From CAZPXZ01 sp965219495 (GTDB lineage Bacteria; Pseudomonadota; Alphaproteobacteria; Rhodobacterales; CAZPXZ01), in contig OZ244777.1 of the NCBI GenBank assembly GCA_965219495.1, positions 4,464,001-4,528,000 of the forward strand: a DNA stretch of 64,000 bases, given 5' to 3'. Position numbers and translations under genes: made by a program. The notes under the pieces were generated by a model that saw nothing but the letters and a program-made list of their open reading frames with translations, was not told where the DNA came from and ran no database searches. The number at the start of each line of letters is the position of its first letter. The first letter of the stretch is position 1. Of this stretch, positions 46,206 through 54,105 are shown piece by piece.

Positions 46206-46598
46206 TCAGCGCCGGTCGAGGGCGATCGCACCGGCGCTGTCAAGGCGAAGGGCCGAGGCGTCTATCGCTCCGGACCGGTGCCGCGCCTCAAGGCGTTGCT
46301 TGACGGTGTCGTGGTGCCAAGCGCACGCCGACTGCAGGTCGGCTTCGTCCCAGAACAGAGACCGGTTTTCACGACGCGGGACGATGTGGTCGGTCACATC
46401 CGCCGATATCAGCCAGCAGACCGCCTCGCAGCCGAGGCACTTGGGATGTGCTCGGCGCCAATCCCTGGAGACCCTGTCCCACTTGGCGTCGTAGCTACGC
46501 TTGCGGGCGCTACCGCGATCCCGGTCGTACTGACGACAGGCGGCGCGACGACCGGCGGGCTGACATGGTGGCCGAAAGGTGCTCGGGCGCTGTGACAT
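46206..46598 (-). CDS. HNH endonuclease, phage type
   Basis: ATG 46598 gives a ~130-residue protein. The HNH zinc site is visible as HPKCLGCEAVCWLISADVTD then DHIVPRRE, FWDEADLQSACAWHHDTVK, with the paired cysteines, the DH catalytic histidine and the closing HH. Small HNH proteins of this kind usually sit next to phage terminase genes, but none is here. Probably a phage remnant. Confidence 0.75.
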   Translation of the reverse strand: MSQRPSTFRPPCQPAGRRAACRQYDRDRGSARKRSYDAKWDRVSRDWRRAHPKCLGCEAVCWLISADVTDHIVPRRENRSLFWDEADLQSACAWHHDTVKQRLEARHRSGAIDASALRLDSAGAIALDRR

Positions 46599-46733
46599 CG
46601 CAGGGACGGAACGTTGGATCTCGGCTCGATCGTAGCCATCAGGATTTGCGTTTTGGAGATCAGGAGGCCGCCGCTTGCGAACCCGCACCGCTACCCGTCA
46701 CACTGGTGAGATTTCTCAACGGGAGGGAATTTC

Positions 46734-46925
46734 ATGACGAAGAACATCGTCGTCTTTTCCGATGGCACCGGACAAGAAGGTGGCAAGGGCACAAACACGA
46801 ACGTCTACAGGCTTTACAATATGGTTCTTGATCGCTCGCCAAAGCAGATTGCGTTTTACGATCGTGGTCTCGGGACCGGGCTTCGGAAGTTCTCAGGTAA
46901 TCTCGCAGGGAGAGGAATTTCGCAA
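46734..46925 (+). pseudogene. DUF2235 (Tle1-like) hydrolase, N-terminal fragment
   Basis: A good frame from ATG 46734 reads KNIVVFSDGTGQEGGKGTNT and FYDRGLGTGLRKFSGNL then GRGISQ. This is the N-terminal DUF2235 alpha/beta hydrolase domain, the family of type VI secretion phospholipase effectors and many housekeeping relatives. After about 46925 similarity is lost. The rest of the domain, including the catalytic serine region, is not found in the window. Confidence 0.75.
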
Positions 46926-47061
46926 AAACCGCTTATGCACGTGGCTCCGGTTGCGAGAGTTGGCCACCAGATGTTGAGGTTGAGGGGGTGTGATTCTCAT
47001 ATGGAAAACAGACTCAAGTTTTAATATGTCCCTTCATTGAGCATCTTTTCGTTCAATATTC
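46926..47061. other. Short non-coding stretch between DUF2235 fragment and IS66 copy B
   Basis: These 136 bases hold no clear gene. They should represent the DNA that was contiguous with 52456 before the IS66 insertion (shared 8-bp CAATATTC), that is, the 3' flank of the ISKra4-type transposase. Confidence 0.4.
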
Positions 47062-47231
47062 GTAACTGCCCAGGTAAGTGGGTGCACCACGGAGTGCATT
47101 GCCCTCCACTGCCGCAAGGTCGATGCTGCCCGGTTGTGACGGTTTGACGGGCGAGAACAGTTCTCTCTCGAAAAATCACTGGTAACAGCAGGGACTGGTA
47201 ACCCGATTCAACCTGCGCTATTCATAGCGTC

Positions 47232-48590
47232 ATGGCGATTCGCTTTCAGCCCCGACGGTTCTTGCAGGCTTTTTCAGCGCCGACCCACCTGGCGCAAGGG
47301 GCGCTGCCGCATGATGATGGCGGAACGAAACAGATTGAGGCTTTGCGGGAGCAACTCGAACAAAAGGACGAGCAACTCGCGGCGCAAAGCGATCAGCTCG
47401 CTGGTTTGCAAGCCGAGAACGCGACCCTGCGGCAACGTCTTGAAGAGCTGGAGCGGCAGCTTGGCCGGAACAGCCGGAACAGCAGCAAGCCTCCTTCGAG
47501 TGACGGGCTGCAGAAGCCGCGGGCGGAGCCCCGGACAAGGAGCCAGCGCGGCAAATCGGGCAGGCCGAGCGGCGGGCAGCCCGGGCACGCGGGTTCGACC
47601 TTGCGCCGGACCGACAGGCCGGACCATGTCGAGGATCATCATCCGTCGCACTGTGCGGGCTGCGGCGCGCCGCTGTCGGCTGCGGACGGGGATGGAAGCC
47701 ATGTCGCAAGACAGGTCTTCGACCTGCCGGAGCCGCGCCCCCTCGAGGCCACGGAACACCGCGCTCACCGTTGCGTTTGCGGTCATTGCGGCGCGACGAC
47801 ACGGGCGGCGTTTCCCGCAGGCGTGACGGCGCCGGTGCAGTATGGTCCGCGCATGGCGGCGGTGGCGGCCTATCTGAGCCATGCGCATTTCCTGCCCGAG
47901 GATCGTTTGTCGCAACTGATGGCCGACCTGTTCAACGCGCCCGTGTGCGCCGCGACGCTGGCGGCGATGAGCCGCCGGATGACCGAGCGGTTGCAGGGTT
48001 TCGTCGACCATGTGCGGGAGCTGATCGTCCGCAAGGCGCCGGTGAAGCATCTCGACGAGACCGGCTTCCGGGTTGGCGGGCGCACGCAGTGGCTCCACAT
48101 TGCCTGCACGCCATGGCTGACCTTGTTTCGCGTCCACGAAAAGCGCGGCGACTTGCTGCCGGGGTTCTCCGGTTGTGTCGTCCACGATCATTGGAAGCCT
48201 TATTTCAAGATCGAGGGCGTTTCACACGCCCTCTGCAACGCCCATCACCTGCGCGAACTTCAAGCCCTGATCGACATCGAAAAAGAGGACTGGGCCCGGC
48301 ACATGCACCGGCTCCTGTCGCGCGCCAATCGGGTCGTTCATCTCGCCAGAACAATGGCAAGACCTCTCCCCGAAACGCTGCTCGACCGGATCGGGCGAAC
48401 CTATGATCGGATCCTCGCCGAGGCGCTCGCCTTTCATGAGGCGCAGCCACCGCTCGCGCCACCGGAGCCCGGCAAACGCGGGCGAAAGAAACGCCGCGTC
48501 GGACACAATCTCGCCCTTCGGCTCCAGGACTACAAAACCGAGACCTTGCGTTTCCTCACCGACCCCGACGTTCCGTTTACCAACAATGAA
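47232..48590 (+). pseudogene. tnpC: IS66 TnpC, 5' part, split by RIT insertion
   Basis: Starts MAIRFQPRRFLQAFSAPTHL, nearly identical to copy A except for one fewer heptad in the coiled coil (AAQSDQL replaces two AAQGEQL units). It reads normally through the zinc-binding and first two catalytic blocks to VPFTNNEA and then enters the RIT end. The missing part (AERDGRMGKLRQKISGGFRS to the stop) is at 52153-52336. Taking out 48593-52152 leaves one TGAAGC and restores TNNEAERDG in frame. Confidence 0.9.
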
Positions 48591-48592
48591 GC

Positions 48593-48675
48593 ATATGCCG
48601 ACAAACGTTTTATGCCGACAACGCGGCCCAACTCATTGATTCATTGGGCCGCGCGTCGGAATTTGTCGGCATAAT
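48593..48675. repeat. Left terminal inverted repeat of the RIT element
   Basis: It matches the inverse of 52038-52120 at all but a few positions. It contains TATGCCGACAA at 48594 and 48611, the inverse TTGTCGGCATA at 48663, and a hairpin with arms GCGGCCCAA and TTGGGCCGC around CTCATTGATTCA. These are likely recombinase-binding sites. It reaches to the ritC stop codon. Confidence 0.9.
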
Positions 48676-49676
48676 CACAGAGCTTCGAGGAATGCGATTA
48701 GCGCGTCATTGGGTTGATAGGTACCTTCGGGAGCTTCGGACGGTCGTGTCCGGTCCATCGCTTCTTTCTTTATGCGCATGTCGGCATGAAGGTAGACCTG
48801 CGTTGTCTCGAGCGACTCGTGCCCCAGCCAGAGCGCGATGACGGCGCAGCCGACGCCGCGTCCGAGCAGTTCCATGGCGGCCGAGTGTCGCAGCGTATGA
48901 GGACTTACCCGCTTGCCGTGCAGTGTCGGAGAGGTTTCGGCCGCCATCCGAGTGTATTTCCGCACGATGCGCTCGATGCCGTCACGGCTGAAGCGTCCGC
49001 CGCGATTGCTGACGAACAGCGGCTGGTCCGGCGCTGCGGTCCTTTCCCGGAGCCAGTTGCGGAGTGCCTGCATGCTGTCGCTGCGCAACGGAGTTGCCCG
49101 GTCCTTGCGGCCCTTGCCCCGGCAATGAACATGGGCCCGCTCCTGCGGGTCGAGGACCACATCGCCGACATTGAGACCGATCAACTCCGAGACCCTGAGG
49201 CCGGTCTGCAGGGCGACAAGCAGCAGGGTTCTGTCGCGCCGGCCGTAGCATGTGGACAGGTCGGGCGCCGCGAGGAGTGCCGCGGATTCCGCCCGGTCCA
49301 GATGATCGATCCTCCGTCGCTCATGGCGCTTCGGCGGAATGGCGAGAACCTGCTGGCAGTGATGAAGCAGCGCGGGTTCGCGGATGGCGACATGTTTGAA
49401 GAACGACCGGATCGCCGATCTGCGGGCGTTGCGTGTGCGGGCGCAGTTTCGGCGGCTGTCCTCGACGAAGCCCAGGAACCTCCCCACGAGATCGGCGTCG
49501 ATGTCGGTGACAAGAAGATCGGTCCGCGCCCGGTTGAGCTGTCCGCAGGCGTAGTCGAGCAGCAGAAGGAAGGTGTCGCGGTAGCTCTTGACCGTATGAG
49601 GACTGGCCTGCATCTGGGCGATAAGGCGATCGGCGAAGAAGCTCTGCACATGAACAGGCAGGGAATGCATCGTCAT
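48675..49676 (-). CDS. ritC: RIT tyrosine recombinase C
   Basis: This 333-residue phage-integrase-type protein has an N-terminal SAM-like core-binding domain (SPHTVKSYRDTFLLLLDYAC) and catalytic residues R in ALQTGLRVSELIGL, H-x-x-R in SPHTLRHSAAMELLGRG, WLGH and the tyrosine in LETTQVYLHAD. Its start overlaps the ritB stop by four bases (ATGA, 49673-49676). Family knowledge: the three RIT recombinases are always kept together, and how they divide the work is not settled. Confidence 0.9.
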   Translation of the reverse strand: MTMHSLPVHVQSFFADRLIAQMQASPHTVKSYRDTFLLLLDYACGQLNRARTDLLVTDIDADLVGRFLGFVEDSRRNCARTRNARRSAIRSFFKHVAIREPALLHHCQQVLAIPPKRHERRRIDHLDRAESAALLAAPDLSTCYGRRDRTLLLVALQTGLRVSELIGLNVGDVVLDPQERAHVHCRGKGRKDRATPLRSDSMQALRNWLRERTAAPDQPLFVSNRGGRFSRDGIERIVRKYTRMAAETSPTLHGKRVSPHTLRHSAAMELLGRGVGCAVIALWLGHESLETTQVYLHADMRIKKEAMDRTRPSEAPEGTYQPNDALIAFLEAL

Positions 49677-50641
49677 GATTCCTCTCCCCGTGCGAACGCC
49701 CGTTCGGCGCGTTCAGTGGCCAGGCGCAGGAGTTCGGGCGTTGCCTCCAGATACCAGTACGTGCCGCTTGGGCGCTTGTGTCCGAGCAAAGTGCTCAGCT
49801 TGTGCATCTCGCGGTCGGGGTCCAGCGCGGACCGGTGCCAGTCGATGATAGTCTGGACTGCCATGGAGTGGCGCAGGTCGTGAAGCCTTGGGCCGCGACC
49901 ACGCCCTGCCCGCGGTTCGCGAAGGCCGATGTTCTGGCCGACCTTCGCAAAGTTGTATTCGGCCGAGCAGATGCCTATGCGCCGAAGGTTCTCGCCGACG
50001 AAGAACGCCGCCGTATCCACCGCGCCGAGGATCCGCTCACGCCGCGATCGGTATTCCAGAAGGCGCTCGATGGTGCATGGGGTGACCGGGACCACACGAC
50101 TCCTGTCATTCTTGGCGTGCCGGATGCGCAGCAGGGCTGCGTCCGTGTCAACATCCCCGTCGTCGAGCCCGAGCGCCTCGCTGATCCGCAATCCAGTGAC
50201 TGCCAGCAGCCCGAACAGTGTCGCATAGGTGCGGCCGCGCAGGCCGGGCTTTGAGGGCAACCGTGCGGCCTCGGTCACGATCGCTGCAATCTCGCCGTCG
50301 GTGTAGATGTAGGGTTGCGGCCGTTGTAGACCCGCCGGAATCAGGCCTCGGGGCGGCACTTCGGTCCGTGGATCAACGCCTTGCAGCCAACTGGCGAAGC
50401 TGCGCACGTGGCTCAGCCGGCAGGACCATGTTTGTTGCCCGCCCGTCGAGTCGGTCCGCTCTTTCCAGCGCAAGAACAGTTCCGTGGTGACCCATTCGGC
50501 GCCCTGGCTGTCGGCGAAGGCGACAAACCGGCGCAGGTCCCGGACGGCGCTGGCCGAAAGGCCGGTTCCGAAACGGTCACGCAGGACGAGGTATTGCTTC
50601 ATGCGGCCTGTGAGCGGGATCATCGTGCCGCTCCCGGCCAC
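49673..50641 (-). CDS. ritB: RIT tyrosine recombinase B
   Basis: This 322-residue recombinase has R in LAVTGLRISEALGLDDGDVD, H-x-x-R in LHDLRHSMAVQTIIDW, LLGHKRPSGTYWYLEA with the catalytic tyrosine, and the lysine strand region LLRIRHAKNDRSRVVPV. It carries an insertion between the H-x-x-R helix and the LLGH motif (DWHRSALDPDREMHKLS), a RitB-like feature. It overlaps ritA by 22 bp and ritC by 4 bp, which implies coupled translation and fixed stoichiometry. Confidence 0.9.
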   Translation of the reverse strand: MAGSGTMIPLTGRMKQYLVLRDRFGTGLSASAVRDLRRFVAFADSQGAEWVTTELFLRWKERTDSTGGQQTWSCRLSHVRSFASWLQGVDPRTEVPPRGLIPAGLQRPQPYIYTDGEIAAIVTEAARLPSKPGLRGRTYATLFGLLAVTGLRISEALGLDDGDVDTDAALLRIRHAKNDRSRVVPVTPCTIERLLEYRSRRERILGAVDTAAFFVGENLRRIGICSAEYNFAKVGQNIGLREPRAGRGRGPRLHDLRHSMAVQTIIDWHRSALDPDREMHKLSTLLGHKRPSGTYWYLEATPELLRLATERAERAFARGEES

Positions 50642-51861
50642 CGCCGCGCGAGCGGCCGCAGCGCTTCAATGTCGCACCGGGCATAGACGGTGGTCGACGC
50701 GCGGGACCGGTGGCGCAGAACATCGCCAATCTCGTCGAGGGACGCCCCCTGGTTCAGCATGCTCATGGCCAGGCTGTGCCGCAACGCATGGGTCCGCACC
50801 TCGCCCCGGGGTGGGGTCAGACCGGTCCGTTCAAAGGCCCTGCGAAGTGAGTTGCGGATCATCAGGGACGATGTGAACGGTCGGTGTGGCGGATGCGTGG
50901 ATCCAAACAAATGGCGGGATGCGCCCTTCCGGCCGTTGCGGATCCAGGCGACGACCGTCTCTCCGACATCGGCGGGCAGCGGCATGCGGTCGAAGCGTCC
51001 GCCTTTGCCGCGTATGAGAATCGTGCCCGCCCGCCAATCGATGTCGTCGAGGCGGATCGCGATCACTTCCTGCGCACGCAGACCGAGTCTGGCCATCAGC
51101 AGCAGCATCGCATGATCGCGCAGCTCGCGCGGGCTGTCGCCGCCGACCGCTTCGATCAGCTTCCGAACCGTGCCGGGCTCGAGATGACGCGGTTGCCCGT
51201 CGGGCCGGCGCTGTGCCGACGGCGGAACAATGGCGGCCAGGTCGCACGGGATTCGGCCGCTCCAAAAAAGAAACCTCAGAAGGTTGCGCAAGTAGGGCAG
51301 CCGCCAATTGACCTTCCCGGACAGGTGATCCAGGAAGGCGAGGATGTTCTCGGGCGTGACGGCGCCCGGATCGCCCGGCGTCCGGGCGGCGGCGCAGCAG
51401 AACGTCATAAAGCTCTTCAGAATGTTCCGGTGTGTGTGCAGCCGCCGCCCGAACAGCCCCCGCTGTTGCCGCAACCAGTCATCGAACTCCGCACTCAATC
51501 GTTCCAAGGAGCCCGGCAACGGCAGCGGTTCGCAAGGCGCCGGTGCGATCACGCCGGAATCGACCAGATGGCCGGTGAACCGTCGTGCGACCGACATCAG
51601 ATCACGCTCAAACGAGGACGATCCTGTTCGCGGGCACGCCGCTGCGAGCACTGCAAGCACGCCTGCGTCAAGCTCGTCGGCCCCGAGGCCGCGGGCCTCA
51701 ACCTCCGCACAGAGCCGGGTGGTCATGCGTCGGTGGGTGGAAACAGTGCCTGCGGCGTAGCCTTGTGCGGCAAAAGTGTCCAGATATGCGCTGCGATGCG
51801 GCGCCAGCCAGAAGCAATCCATCGACGTCGATGTCGACGGGGACAATGCACAGGAAGACAT
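50620..51861 (-). CDS. ritA: RIT tyrosine recombinase A
   Basis: This 413-residue recombinase is the first gene of the trio. Catalytic residues are R in MARLGLRAQEVIAIRLDDID, K region TILIRGKGGRFDRMPL, H-x-x-R in RTHALRHSLAMSMLNQ and the tyrosine in RSRASTTVYARCD. The N-terminal ~150 residues are longer than in B and C and include the core-binding domain. ATG 51861 has a modest GAAAGG site upstream. The promoter must lie in 51862-52037, next to the right terminal repeat. Confidence 0.9.
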   Translation of the reverse strand: MSSCALSPSTSTSMDCFWLAPHRSAYLDTFAAQGYAAGTVSTHRRMTTRLCAEVEARGLGADELDAGVLAVLAAACPRTGSSSFERDLMSVARRFTGHLVDSGVIAPAPCEPLPLPGSLERLSAEFDDWLRQQRGLFGRRLHTHRNILKSFMTFCCAAARTPGDPGAVTPENILAFLDHLSGKVNWRLPYLRNLLRFLFWSGRIPCDLAAIVPPSAQRRPDGQPRHLEPGTVRKLIEAVGGDSPRELRDHAMLLLMARLGLRAQEVIAIRLDDIDWRAGTILIRGKGGRFDRMPLPADVGETVVAWIRNGRKGASRHLFGSTHPPHRPFTSSLMIRNSLRRAFERTGLTPPRGEVRTHALRHSLAMSMLNQGASLDEIGDVLRHRSRASTTVYARCDIEALRPLARRWPGAAR

Positions 51862-52037
51862 GGTTCATACCTTTCGTTGGAAATGAAAGAAACTACGCCG
51901 AACTCTGTGCAACGGAAATCAGGTCGATGCTGTCACCGCACCGGACGACAACAGCGTCAAAAGGGATCAATCAAGCTGCCTGCTGGTCGGCGTGGCCCCG
52001 CTCCATCCGCAAGGCCACACCGCATCTCCGCTCCATG

Positions 52038-52120
52038 ATTATGCCGACAAATTTCGGCGTGCGGCCCAATGAATCAATGAGTTGCGCTGCGTTGTCGGCA
52101 TAAAACGTTTGTCGGCATAT
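52038..52120. repeat. Right terminal inverted repeat of the RIT element
   Basis: The inverse of this segment starts ATATGCCGACAAACG and follows the left repeat almost base for base. It has the same three motif copies, and the central hairpin is partly degraded (GCAGCGCAA instead of GCGGCCCAA on one arm). It lies ~175 bp upstream of ritA and may overlap its regulatory region. Confidence 0.9.
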
Positions 52121-52152
52121 GCTTCACTATGCCGATATCGGCATAGTGAAGC
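52121..52152. repeat. Perfect 32-bp palindrome at the right RIT junction
   Basis: Each half reads GCTTCACTATGCCGAT on its own strand. The outer hexamers are the target sequence TGAAGC and its inverse. The inner 20 bp (52127-52146) are palindromic and start with a copy of the element's terminal motif (TATGCCGA). There is no counterpart at the left junction. The 8745-8776 palindrome has the same dimensions. Confidence 0.92.
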
Positions 52153-52336
52153 CGAACGCGATGGTCGAATGGGGAAATTGCGCCAGAAAATCTCCGGCGG
52201 GTTCCGCTCCCCAAAAGGCGCCCAAGACTTCGCCACCCTGCGCAGCGTCATCACCACCGCCAGAAAGCAGGGCTGGAACATCATCGAAACCTTGATGACA
52301 TCGCCGGACCAACTGATCGGAAAACTCCAATGCTAA
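52153..52336 (+). pseudogene. tnpC: IS66 TnpC, 3' part beyond the RIT insertion
   Basis: Resumes at the glutamate codon of AERDGRMGKLRQKISGGFR and runs to KLQC-stop as in copy A. It contains the third catalytic residue, so the split inactivates the enzyme. Confidence 0.88.
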
Positions 52337-52465
52337 ACCGCTCCATACCACCTGCCCGCTGGCGCCACGCCGATCCCGACCCAAGCGTGCGTGATCCCAA
52401 ACGCAAGCCTTGCCCAGCCTTCACATACGCGCGAGACTGAGTGCTGGGCAGTTACCAATATTCAT

Positions 52466-53890
52466 TCATGCAGCCTTCCTCGGTGTCTCGATTGCGGCGC
52501 CGTTGTCGTTGGCGGCGCCCTTCAATCTCGCCGCAATTGCTCTCCATGCCCGGTCGAACCGCTCGGACTTGAGCAAGCTGCGGAACGTCAGGATGGCTTG
52601 TCCCCCGCTGTGCCCCCAGCGTTGGCCGGCCTTCTTCATTCTGGCGCTCACCAGGGATTTGCAGGTCGCCTCAATTACCCCCGAGCCGATGGGCAGGCGC
52701 TTGGCATGGAATGCCGCGTAGCGCATGCGCCGGCGGTGCTTGCGGAAGAAGCGCAGCTCGCGCTTCACCTCGGCCTTCGCGGCGCCGGCGCGGCGCAGGC
52801 GGTAGCGGATGGCGTCGATCACCTTCTCGATGCCATCCTCGTCGTCGCGCAGGACGGCCTTGTACTTCTCGAACCACTTCGCGCCGGCCGCCGCGCCGCC
52901 GCCGAAGGCGGCATCCGCCACGCATTGCAGGTGCTGGCAGGCATGCCAGTAGTCGACCAGCTGGCAATCCTCCGCGACCAGTGTGCCGAGGAAGCTCCAG
53001 TTGTCCGGCGCGGCATCGGCGATGCCGACGATCCGCAGATCCGGGCGGCGTCCGACAAGGCCGGCGACTTCGGCCGCCAGCTCCTCCTTGAGGGTCGCTT
53101 TCCCCGGCTCCGCCATGCGCCCGAAATACACGCTGTGCAGCCGCTTGCCCGCCTCGTCGTAGTAGGTAAGGCTGCCGCAAGATGCTTCCCGGTATACGGT
53201 TTTCCGGTCTTCCCCCTCGCCCGGCCGCATCGGAACCATGACGCCGTCGAGGGAGACGCAGGCGCTCGCCGCCGCCGCCGGAACCCCCTCTTCCAACCGG
53301 ATCTCCTCCATCGCCTCTTCCGCCACCTCTTCCCAATGTTCCGCAGCTGCCCTGCCCAGCCGCTGCAGGCTGCTCACCGAGGCCCCGTCGATGCCGAACA
53401 TTTCCTGCTGCGCAACGCAATCCCGCGCCGTGTTGCCGCTCAGCAGGTACAGAGACTGGCAGGCCCCAAGCGGCGTGAAAAAGGCGTCCGCCAAGCCGAG
53501 TTTCTCGTCCACCGGCGCCACCGATGCCTCTCCCGCACGCCGGTAGCGGCTCCGCCAAAAACTCACCTGCCCCACCGACGTCATGATCGTCTTCGACGTC
53601 GCCTCCACCCGCGTATAGACCCGCCCGTCCCGCGTCAGCGAAGCGGCGCCATCGTCAAGACGTTCGATGCTGTCTTGCAATATCTCCCGGCCAAACCCAT
53701 GCAACGCCGACACCACGTCCCGCTCAAACCGCTCGAAATCCGTCGCCGCCATGCCGGATTGCAAGACCGCGCCAAGGCGCCAATGAAAGGCTTCGATGAG
53801 CTTCGCCGGAAGCGCGCCCGGCACCGAATCCGACCGCTGGACGGAAGCAGGAAAGCTGGACGGATTGTCGGGAAAAGGTAGAATAGACAT
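52466..53890 (-). CDS. ISKra4-family transposase
   Basis: ATG 53890 follows a GGAG site (AAAGGAGCACTCTCATG). The ~474-residue protein matches ISKra4 transposases: ACVSLDGVMVPMRPGEG (first Asp), LRIVGIADAAPDNWSFLG, QLVDYWHACQHLQCVADAA, and the C-terminal RLPIGSGVIEATCKSLVSAR with the glutamate and RWGHSGGQAIL. It looks intact. IS66 copy B is inserted immediately after its stop. Terminal repeats were not identified. Confidence 0.88.
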   Translation of the reverse strand: MSILPFPDNPSSFPASVQRSDSVPGALPAKLIEAFHWRLGAVLQSGMAATDFERFERDVVSALHGFGREILQDSIERLDDGAASLTRDGRVYTRVEATSKTIMTSVGQVSFWRSRYRRAGEASVAPVDEKLGLADAFFTPLGACQSLYLLSGNTARDCVAQQEMFGIDGASVSSLQRLGRAAAEHWEEVAEEAMEEIRLEEGVPAAAASACVSLDGVMVPMRPGEGEDRKTVYREASCGSLTYYDEAGKRLHSVYFGRMAEPGKATLKEELAAEVAGLVGRRPDLRIVGIADAAPDNWSFLGTLVAEDCQLVDYWHACQHLQCVADAAFGGGAAAGAKWFEKYKAVLRDDEDGIEKVIDAIRYRLRRAGAAKAEVKRELRFFRKHRRRMRYAAFHAKRLPIGSGVIEATCKSLVSARMKKAGQRWGHSGGQAILTFRSLLKSERFDRAWRAIAARLKGAANDNGAAIETPRKAA

Positions 53891-54105
53891 GAGAGTGCTC
53901 CTTTCTTGTGCGTTCTTTGCTTTTTGCATTCAAGATACCACGGCTTGTGGTTGAGAGCACTCTCATCCGCTCCATATCGCGGGTTTCCCGGGAAAAATTG
54001 CCTCCGGCCGCAGAGTTTCACAGCAAATCCCCCGCATCGCCCTTGCTTCCTGACGTAAGTGCCTGAAATTCCTCAGTGCGATTTTGCCATAGGAGACCTG
54101 CACCC

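Larger units (their letters stand above)
48587..52152. mobile_element. Complete RIT element (recombinase in trio)
   Basis: Three tyrosine recombinase genes in one direction with overlapping ends, the defining layout of RIT elements, lie between ~83-bp inverted repeats (48593-48675 and 52038-52120). Each end has the motif TATGCCGACAA twice, 17 bp apart, and once inverted about 70 bp in. The hexamer TGAAGC is a direct repeat at 48587-48592 and 52147-52152. At the right end only, 26 extra bp create a perfect 32-bp palindrome. The target is the IS66 tnpC codon just before the catalytic glutamate. Confidence 0.9.
47062..52455. mobile_element. IS66-family element, copy B, interrupted by a RIT element
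   Basis: The termini GTAACTGCCCAG (47062) and CTGGGCAGTTAC (ending 52455) match copy A. The 8-bp target duplication is CAATATTC at 47054-47061 and 52456-52463. The element lies opposite in direction to copy A. It landed three bases past the stop of the ISKra4-type transposase gene. Its tnpC is split by the RIT element at 48587-52152. Confidence 0.92.

Noticed and set aside
48714..52038. Long plus-strand open frames (up to ~390 codons) across the RIT recombinase genes
   Set aside because: They lie antisense to three well-supported recombinase genes, have no family motifs, and arise from GC-rich codon bias.
5481..52455. The two IS66 copies as ends of one composite transposon
   Set aside because: Each copy has its own matching 8-bp target duplication, so they inserted independently.
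52391..53881. 496-codon plus-strand frame opposite the ISKra4-type transposase
   Set aside because: Antisense shadow of a gene with clear transposase motifs; residue composition is Arg/Pro-rich and motif-free.
46912..54074. GAGGAATTTC and its inverse as terminal repeats of the ISKra4-type element
   Set aside because: The left copy is part of the DUF2235 coding sequence (GRGIS) and similarity stops after ten bases on both sides; coincidence is likely.
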